A DNA stretch of 64,000 nt, taken from NCBI RefSeq assembly GCF_900187565.1, contig NZ_FYED01000012.1:186001-250000 (forward strand). The letters are read 5' to 3'. This document shows, piece by piece, positions 58,580 through 64,000 of this stretch; position 1 is the first letter of the stretch, and every line of letters starts with the position of its first letter. This DNA comes from Pseudomonas sp. Irchel 3A7. Lineage in GTDB: Bacteria > Pseudomonadota > Gammaproteobacteria > Pseudomonadales > Pseudomonadaceae. The notes below the pieces were generated by a model. It ran no database searches. It had not been told where the DNA came from and saw only the letters and a program-made list of their open reading frames with translations. A program made the translations under genes and the position numbers.

Positions 58580-59341
58580 ATGAACACAGAACCGACATTT
58601 TTCCGACGCCCTACCATACCCCACCGCAAACTCCTCGGTGCGTTGGCGGCTTTGTGCCTGTTCAACGTTGGCAGCCCTGCCCTTGCTGACGCGGTTACCT
58701 TGCCTGACATGCTTATCGGCGTCACCCAGGGCTTTCTTGAATTCACCGTAGAAGACTATCTGGCCACCAGTCAAACGGAAGGTCGCTACGAAATCCAGGT
58801 CAACCAGCTCGATCCGCGTATGCGCATGCCGATGTGCGACAAGGAATTGACAGCCTCACTGGAGAGTCCGGCCAAGCCGCTGGGCCGGGTCACGGTCAAG
58901 GTTCGCTGCGAAGGAACATCCCCCTGGACGGTCTTCGTACCCGCTCAAGTACGGCTGTTTCGCGACGTCGTGACCACCTCGCGACCACTGCGGCGCGCCG
59001 GCATTGTCGAGCCTGAAGATGTGATCCTGCGCGAGCGGGATATCAGTGTGATCAACCAGGGCTACCTGACCTCCGTGGACCAGGCGATCGGACAACGACT
59101 TACCCGACCAATGGTCACCGATCAGGTCATTACCCTGGTCCATCTCGAACAGGCGGAAGTCATCCGCAAGGGCGATCAGGTGGTGATCACCGCCCGTAGC
59201 GGTACGCTCAGCGTGCGAATGCCCGGCGAAGCGCTGTCCAATGGCGGCATGAGCGAACAGATTCGAGTGAAAAACCTCAATTCCCAGCGAGTCATCAAGG
59301 CGCAAGTCATCGCGCCGGGCCAGGTGGAGGTTTCCATGTAG
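58580..59341 (+). CDS. flgA: flagellar basal-body P-ring assembly chaperone
   Basis: 253 residues as read. A signal peptide (about 20-36, ending SPALAD) is followed by the FlgA SAF domain (about 130-250; RRAGIVEPEDVILRERDISVINQGYLTSVDQAIGQRLTRP, VRKGDQVVITARSG-type blocks). It is a periplasmic chaperone for FlgI. The ATG at 58580 lacks any Shine-Dalgarno, and the transcript predicted from the sigma-54 promoter would start almost at it, so translation may be leaderless or begin at a downstream codon. Confidence 0.88.
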   Translation: MNTEPTFFRRPTIPHRKLLGALAALCLFNVGSPALADAVTLPDMLIGVTQGFLEFTVEDYLATSQTEGRYEIQVNQLDPRMRMPMCDKELTASLESPAKPLGRVTVKVRCEGTSPWTVFVPAQVRLFRDVVTTSRPLRRAGIVEPEDVILRERDISVINQGYLTSVDQAIGQRLTRPMVTDQVITLVHLEQAEVIRKGDQVVITARSGTLSVRMPGEALSNGGMSEQIRVKNLNSQRVIKAQVIAPGQVEVSM

Positions 59342-59457
59342 GCGGCCATGCAGAGCTCTGTGTTATGTGAAGATGTGGCGCTGGCCATGCCTGTTCCCTA
59401 AACTGTGCCCCATGAAGGGCAAGCGCTGACGCGCGCAAGCTCATTGATAAATGGGCC

Positions 59458-59484
59458 TAAAGTTTTTCAGGGAATGGCCGAAAA
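59458..59484 (+). promoter_or_regulatory. sigma-28 (FliA) promoter of flgM
   Basis: TAAAGTTT at 59458-59465, an 11-base spacer and GCCGAAAA at 59477-59484 match the FliA consensus TAAAGTTT-N11-GCCGATAA with one mismatch. It lies 35 bases before the flgM ATG. Confidence 0.9.
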
Positions 59485-59519
59485 CATGGCAAGCGTCCAA
59501 ATTCCCAGAGGTTTTTATC

Positions 59520-59846
59520 ATGGTCATCGATTTCAGCCGTTTGAACAGTTCCTCGTCATTGACGGGCAGTACACGTACCAGCGCCGCCAAGGAAACCGCC
59601 GAAACCGGTAAATCCGCACCGCTGACTACCCAGGCCGAACAGGCCGGTACCGCTACAGTCGGGGAATCGGTACATCTCAGCAATGAGGCTCAACAGTTGC
59701 AGAAGATCACTGATACGCTGCGCGATCAGCCTGTCGTCGACAAAGCCCGCGTGGCCGAGTTGAAAGCAGCGATTGCCGATGGCAGCTATAAAGTCGACAG
59801 CAACCGTGTAGCCAGCAAACTGCTCAATTTCGAAGCCCAGCGCTAG
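59520..59846 (+). CDS. flgM: anti-sigma-28 factor
   Basis: 108 residues, mostly disordered N-terminal half. The C-terminal half (VHLSNEAQQLQKITDTLRDQPVVDKARVAELKAAIADGSYKVDSNRVASKLLNFE) carries the FliA-binding helices. FlgM holds sigma-28 inactive until it is exported through the completed hook. The ATG at 59520 follows AGAGG. It has its own FliA-type promoter and also lies downstream of flgA. Confidence 0.94.
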   Translation: MVIDFSRLNSSSSLTGSTRTSAAKETAETGKSAPLTTQAEQAGTATVGESVHLSNEAQQLQKITDTLRDQPVVDKARVAELKAAIADGSYKVDSNRVASKLLNFEAQR

Positions 59847-59894
59847 GCCTCGGCCGGCGCCAGGCTTTTGGACGCTTAAAACCCAAGGCCAGCC

Positions 59895-60362
59895 ATGCAC
59901 GACACGAATCTACTGCAACTGATCACCGACGATTTTGCTCCAGCGCAACAATTGCTGGAGTTACTGCGTACCGAGTCCCTCGCCTTGCATGGTCGCGACA
60001 TGTACCTGCTCGAAGATATTCTGGCGCAGAAGCAAGCCTTGATCATTTTGCTTGAACAGCATGGCCGCAAGCGCAGCGAAATCCTCGCCAGTCTCAACCT
60101 GCCAACCAACCGCAGCGGTCTGGAGCAACTGGCCAGCCAGTCGAGCGTGGGTGAAGCGCTGCTGGCACAAAGCGATGTGCTGACCGACCTTTTGACTCAA
60201 TGCCAGGCTGCCAATGCCAACAACGGCCAGTCGATTCTGGTGCAGCAGGCCGCCACGGCCACTCAGTTGAAAATCCTCACCGGCGGCGAACCTCCAGCGC
60301 TCTATGACGCCAGCGGAACATTTTCCAAGCTTGTGAAACCGCGCCCGCTCAGTCAGGCTTGA
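59895..60362 (+). CDS. flgN: flagellar export chaperone
   Basis: 155 residues, all-helical (LLQLITDDFAPAQQLLELLRTESLALHGRDMYLLEDILAQKQALIILLEQHGRKR), consistent with FlgN, the chaperone of the hook-filament junction proteins FlgK and FlgL. It follows flgM by 48 bases in the usual flgM-flgN order. Confidence 0.9.
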   Translation: MHDTNLLQLITDDFAPAQQLLELLRTESLALHGRDMYLLEDILAQKQALIILLEQHGRKRSEILASLNLPTNRSGLEQLASQSSVGEALLAQSDVLTDLLTQCQAANANNGQSILVQQAATATQLKILTGGEPPALYDASGTFSKLVKPRPLSQA

Positions 60363-60454
60363 GCCCGTCGATGAGCACGCTCTATCAAGACGCGAAACAT
60401 GCTGGCAAAATGCTGGCTAGCCGTAGTCAAAATTTGTCTGGAGATTGATTAACC

Positions 60455-61201
60455 GTGTCCAATGCCTTAAATGCGGACGATGCTCCGCAGCCACCCAAGG
60501 TGCTCAGCACGCCTCTGGAAATCTCCGGCAACCTTCGCCAACTGCAAGAAAGCCATGACCCGCTGATCATCACGTTCCATGAGCGCACCCAGCGCTTCCA
60601 GAGCTACCTGGTGGACATTGATCGCGACAGCAACATGATTGCCCTGGACGAAATGATCCCCCGTGACGGCGAACGCTTCCTGCTGGCCGGCGAGCCGTTC
60701 AAGGTTGAAGGCTTCCATGACGGCGTGCGCATTGCGTGGGAAAGCAATGGTCCACTGACCATCGATGAATCCGGTGGCAGTCGTTGCTACCGTGGCACGC
60801 TGCCCGACGAAGTGGTCTACCACCAGCGCCGCAATGCGTTCCGTGCGGCATTGAAGCTGGCTCAACTGGTCGACGTCGACCTGGATGGCGAGAAACTCAA
60901 GGCGCCGATCAGCGGCAAGTTGCTGGACATCTCGGCCACCGGTTGCAAATTGCGCTTCGCCGGCGATATCACTGGCAGCCTGCAGCTGGGCCAGGTCTAT
61001 GATCGCTTCATGGCCGCCCTGCCCTTCGGCAAGATGACCGCGCCAGTCGAACTGCGCTACCTGCACTTCGAGGAAAAGATCTCCACCACTTTCGCCGGTG
61101 TACGCTTCCACAACATGAGCGGGCTGGTGCAGCGGCAGGTCGAGCGGTTCGTCTACCAGCTGCAACGCGAAGCGCGGCGCTTCGACAAAGACGACCTCTG
61201 A
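60455..61201 (+). CDS. flgZ: c-di-GMP-binding flagellar brake protein (YcgR/FlgZ)
   Basis: 248 residues. An N-terminal YcgR-N-like domain (about 15-115) is followed by a PilZ domain (about 120-240) with RxxxR in YHQRRNAFRA and the D/NxSxxG motif in LLDISATGCKL. It binds c-di-GMP and slows or stops the motor. The GTG start at 60455 follows CTGGAGA. It follows flgN by 92 bases, as in other fluorescent pseudomonads. Confidence 0.94.
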   Translation: MSNALNADDAPQPPKVLSTPLEISGNLRQLQESHDPLIITFHERTQRFQSYLVDIDRDSNMIALDEMIPRDGERFLLAGEPFKVEGFHDGVRIAWESNGPLTIDESGGSRCYRGTLPDEVVYHQRRNAFRAALKLAQLVDVDLDGEKLKAPISGKLLDISATGCKLRFAGDITGSLQLGQVYDRFMAALPFGKMTAPVELRYLHFEEKISTTFAGVRFHNMSGLVQRQVERFVYQLQREARRFDKDDL

Positions 61202-61215
61202 TATAACGCGCCAAC

Positions 61216-61255
61216 AAAAACGGGCAGCCCCCTTGCGGTGACTGCCCGTTTTTTT
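61216..61255 (+). terminator. rho-independent terminator after flgZ (bidirectional)
   Basis: Stem AAAACGGGCAG / CTGCCCGTTTT with a 14-base loop and a T7 tract; the A-tract on the other side gives it function for the convergent MFS gene as well. Confidence 0.9.
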
Positions 61256-61266
61256 ATGCTTGAGTG

Positions 61267-62616
61267 TTACGGCCTGGCTTCAGTGAAACTTTGCTCCCGA
61301 CCCGAATCCGGTTCTTCTGGAGGCGTATCGGTCTGCGGCTCCGGCTCGGCAGGCGGACTCTGCATCTGATCCTGAACCACCTGCTCATCGACCCGCGGAT
61401 CAAGGCAAGCCACCAGGGGTGAACTCGACATACTGTCCGGCATGGCCACGTGGTGCAGCGGCGCGTCGTCCACCTGATGCAGATTGGTGACGGCTTTCGG
61501 GCGAATTCGCCACACCAGCACCAAGGCGAAGAAACTGAAGAAGGCATACAGCATCTGGCTGCCGAACAGCTTCATCAGCACCCCGGCCGCCAGCGGCCCG
61601 ATGCTCGCCCCAACGCCATAAGTGACCAGCAGCATGGCCGTCAGAGACACCCGACGGTCGGCTTCGACATGGTCATTGGAAAATGCGACTGCCAGCGGAT
61701 ACAAGCAGAACTTCACCAGCGAACAGAGGAAGCCGGCAATAAACAGCACCTCCAGTGGCACCTGCTTCATGACCGCCAAAGGCAATGCGGCAAGTGCCAG
61801 AACAAAAGCAAAAGAGCGGATCAGCAGCGCCCGATCATAACGATCGGACAGCCAGCCCAACGGCCACTGCACCACCAGGCCAGCAAAAATGCAGCTGCCC
61901 ATGAACAGACCGACCTGCTCCGTGGACAACCCCTGCTGCGATGCATACAAGGGCGCCAGACCGTAAAACGAACCGATGATCAGCCCCGCTCCCAGGACCG
62001 TACTCAACGACTGAGGCACCCGCGTGATAAAAAATCGCGGCTCCATGGGCGCCGGGTGAAGCGGTGCCGGGTGAATCCGCCGCGTCAGCGCCACCGGTAC
62101 CAGGCACAGGGCAAAGCACAGGGCGACCAGCATCAACAGCTCAAGACCCAGGCCCGGGTGCATGACCAGAATCAGTTGCCCCAACACCAGCCCCAGGTAC
62201 GAGGCGATCATATAACCACTGAATACCGTGCCGCGCTGCGAGGCTTCGGCCTGCTCGTTAAGCCAGCTCTCGATGACCATGTACTGGCACATCATACCCA
62301 GGCCGACGATGACCCGTAGAAATATCCAGGCCGGCAACCAGTCCACCAAACCGTGCCCGAGCACCGCTGCGCCAACGATACCGGCACACGCCGAGTAAGC
62401 GCGAATGTGCCCGACACGGGCAATCAAACGGTGGCCAATCTTGCCGCCCAGTACCAGGCCGAAGTAGTTGGCAGCCATCAACGCACCCACCCACAGGCTG
62501 TCGACGTTATCGGCCGCCAGGCGAAGGCCCAGGTAAGTACTCAGCAAGCCGGAGCCGATCAACATCATCAGCGAGGCGAAATAAAGCGCTCGAAAGGGTT
62601 TCCAGATTTGGCGCAT
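61267..62616 (-). CDS. MFS transporter (YcaD-like)
   Basis: 449 residues. Twelve hydrophobic segments run from about 8 to 385, with the MFS motif A in GGKIGHRLIARVGH and QWPLGWLSDRYDRALL. A 70-residue cytosolic tail is rich in Pro, Glu and Gln (PPAEPEPQTDTPPEEPD). The substrate is unknown; YcaD-type carriers are uncharacterised. The start at 62616 gives MRQIWKPFRALYFASLMML. Confidence 0.85.
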   Translation of the reverse strand: MRQIWKPFRALYFASLMMLIGSGLLSTYLGLRLAADNVDSLWVGALMAANYFGLVLGGKIGHRLIARVGHIRAYSACAGIVGAAVLGHGLVDWLPAWIFLRVIVGLGMMCQYMVIESWLNEQAEASQRGTVFSGYMIASYLGLVLGQLILVMHPGLGLELLMLVALCFALCLVPVALTRRIHPAPLHPAPMEPRFFITRVPQSLSTVLGAGLIIGSFYGLAPLYASQQGLSTEQVGLFMGSCIFAGLVVQWPLGWLSDRYDRALLIRSFAFVLALAALPLAVMKQVPLEVLFIAGFLCSLVKFCLYPLAVAFSNDHVEADRRVSLTAMLLVTYGVGASIGPLAAGVLMKLFGSQMLYAFFSFFALVLVWRIRPKAVTNLHQVDDAPLHHVAMPDSMSSSPLVACLDPRVDEQVVQDQMQSPPAEPEPQTDTPPEEPDSGREQSFTEARP

Positions 62617-62686
62617 CGGCGTTCCGAGCGGCTCCTTGCGGTGAGAAATCGGACTACCGAAAAGATAGTCCGAGATGGATGGTGCG

Positions 62687-64000
62687 TCAGGCCTGGGCTG
62701 CTAGAACACGCCGTTCCCAGGGAGTGATTTCATCATAGAAGCTCGTCAACTCCATGGTCTTCGAAGCAATGTAGCCTTCGATGAACTCCTTGCCGAACAG
62801 TTCCTTCGCCAATTGGCTACGTTTCAGACGCTCAAGGGCAGCATGCAAGGTACAGGGTAATGAAAGATTGTCCGGCACCTCAAATTCACCCTGGATAGGT
62901 TCGCTTGGTTCCAGTTTGTGCTCAATGCCGTACAAACCCGCGGCCAGGCTGGCGGCAATCGCCAGATACGGGTTGGCATCGGCGCCCGGCAAGCGGTTCT
63001 CGACCCGACGAGCGACCGGCGAACTGGCTGGAATACGCAAACCAGCAGCGCGGTTGTCATGGGACCAGCAGGCATTATTCGGCGATGCGAAGGGATGACA
63101 CAAGCGCTGATAGGAATTCACGTTCGGTGCAAACAGTGCGGTGAAATCCGCCATGCAGGTCTGCTGACCGGCGATGAAATGACGGAAGGTCGCAGTCGGC
63201 TGGCCAGCCTCGTCACTGAACACGTTACGTCCTGTGTCGACCTCGACGATGCTTTGATGAATATGCATCGAACTGCCCGGCGTATGTGCCAATGGCTTGG
63301 CCATGCAGACGACCGTGAGGCCGTGCTTGAGTGCGACTTCCTTGAGCAAATGCTTGAACAGGAACGTCTGGTCAGCCAGCAGCAATGGATCGCCGTGCAG
63401 CAGGTTGATCTCGAACTGGCTGACACCCATTTCGTGCATGAAGGTATCGCGAGGCAAGCCCAAGGCGGCCATGCACTCATAGACCTCGGAAAAAAACGGC
63501 CGCAAGCCGTTATTGGAACTGACGCTGAACGCCGAATGGCCGTCTTCGCGCCGACCATCCAGACCAATAGGGGGCTGGAAGGGATGGGTTGGATCAATAT
63601 TGGGCGCGAAGACAAAAAACTCCAGCTCCGTGGCCACCACCGGATCGAGACCAAGGGCGTTGTATCGCGTGATGACCGCCTTGAGTTGGCCGCGAGTCGA
63701 CAGGTTGGAGCTTGCGCCGGTCAGCTCGTGCGCATCGCAAATGGCGAGTGCTCGTGGTTGCTTGCTCCAGGGCAAGCGATGGATTTGCGCAGGGTCTGGA
63801 ACCAGTGCAAGGTCGCCGTCATCGCTGCCGTAAAAACGTGCTGGCGGATATCCGCCCATGATGCATTGCAGCAGCACACCCCGCGCCATCTGCAAACGCC
63901 GACCCTCCAGAAAACCCTCGGCGGTCATCACTTTGCCCCGCGGCACACCATTCAAATCGGGCGTGACACACTCAATTTCATCGATGCCCGTCAATCGCTG
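62687..64000 (-). CDS. glutamine synthetase-family protein (gamma-glutamylpolyamine synthetase-like), N-terminus off the edge
   Basis: 437 codons visible, open to the right edge with no plausible initiation site, so the start lies outside. Visible motifs: PDLNGVPRGKVM near the N-terminus, VATELEFFVF (Glu ligands), GVSQFEINLLHGDPL, HTPGSSMHIHQSI and RVENRLPGADANPYLAIAASLAAGLYGI. These are typical of the PuuA/SpuI-like gamma-glutamylputrescine synthetases rather than nitrogen-assimilating GlnA. It probably adds glutamate to a polyamine or other amine for catabolism. Confidence 0.85.
   Translation of the reverse strand, partial: QRLTGIDEIECVTPDLNGVPRGKVMTAEGFLEGRRLQMARGVLLQCIMGGYPPARFYGSDDGDLALVPDPAQIHRLPWSKQPRALAICDAHELTGASSNLSTRGQLKAVITRYNALGLDPVVATELEFFVFAPNIDPTHPFQPPIGLDGRREDGHSAFSVSSNNGLRPFFSEVYECMAALGLPRDTFMHEMGVSQFEINLLHGDPLLLADQTFLFKHLLKEVALKHGLTVVCMAKPLAHTPGSSMHIHQSIVEVDTGRNVFSDEAGQPTATFRHFIAGQQTCMADFTALFAPNVNSYQRLCHPFASPNNACWSHDNRAAGLRIPASSPVARRVENRLPGADANPYLAIAASLAAGLYGIEHKLEPSEPIQGEFEVPDNLSLPCTLHAALERLKRSQLAKELFGKEFIEGYIASKTMELTSFYDEITPWERRVLAAQA

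Noticed and set aside
58500..58580. Possible sigma-28 promoter for cheV on the minus strand (TAAA ... GCCGTTTA)
   Set aside because: Spacing is 13 instead of 15 bases between TAAA and GCCG, and the -10 has two mismatches.
1..64000. CRISPR arrays, tRNA or rRNA genes, prophage or insertion sequences
   Set aside because: No regularly spaced direct repeats, no cloverleaf-like sequence I could identify, and no transposase or phage structural genes were found. The repeats present are REP elements.

Overview
The window is a piece of a Pseudomonas chromosome, most likely from the P. fluorescens group. The evidence is the set of genes recognised (gacS, oprH-phoPQ, fabAB, pirRS, dctA, nrdA with two ATP-cones, flgA/M/N/Z with cheV-cheR-flgBCDE), the GC-rich codon use, and at least 15 Pseudomonas-type REP/REPIN loci. 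Nothing looks like a prophage, integrated plasmid, CRISPR array, rRNA or tRNA. It is core chromosome with a few rearranged joints.

Layout. 1-8.8 kb: an edge-truncated GNAT gene, a Porin_5-type porin, an AI-2E-type membrane protein, a leftward run of two alpha/beta hydrolases, a GST and a DUF4892 protein, then an acyl-CoA ligase/hotdog thioesterase pair under a 14+2+14 palindrome. 8.8-10.7 kb: gpsA-DUF4389-sixA. 10.9-15.9 kb: a tightly coupled TonB-dependent receptor / ABC-type periplasmic binding protein / hybrid sensor kinase operon, the most system-like novelty here. 16-17.9 kb: fabA-fabB. 18.2-24.7 kb: a small unknown gene, then leftward cysM-rlmD-relA-mazG-DUF2058. 24.8-30.7 kb: a truncated DUF1016 nuclease gene where P. 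aeruginosa has pirA, then pirS-pirR and the divergent gacS. 30.9-38.2 kb: ldhA, an unknown/META lipoprotein pair, a thioredoxin-like lipoprotein, arsC-wrbA-DUF2069, a 3-methyladenine glycosylase, ttcA, a Yip1-family protein and a SprT protease. 38.3-42.4 kb: a CaiB-type CoA transferase, dctA with a sigma-54 promoter and two upstream palindromes, and a divergent AraC regulator. 42.5-46.2 kb: oprH-phoP-phoQ behind a five-fold PhoP half-site array, with a divergent dienelactone hydrolase. 46.4-53.2 kb: a phosphopantetheinyl transferase, an RstAB-like two-component pair and nrdA, which has NrdR boxes, a DnaA box and a hairpin-rich leader. 53.4-61.2 kb: flagellar and chemotaxis genes with two sigma-54 promoters and one sigma-28 promoter. 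61.2-64 kb: an MFS transporter and an edge-truncated glutamine synthetase-family gene.

Common threads. Signal transduction is dense: five sensor kinases (the PA1611-like hybrid, PirS, GacS, PhoQ, an RstB-like kinase) plus CheV, CheR and FlgZ. GacS and the TonB-receptor-linked hybrid kinase may converge on the Gac/Rsm motile-versus-sessile decision, and the flagellar genes lie in the same window. REP elements fill most convergent gaps. In two places they run into coding sequence, giving the C-terminal tail of PirS and the stop codon of a 62-residue gene.

Comparisons with P. aeruginosa gene order are from memory; no database search was run.
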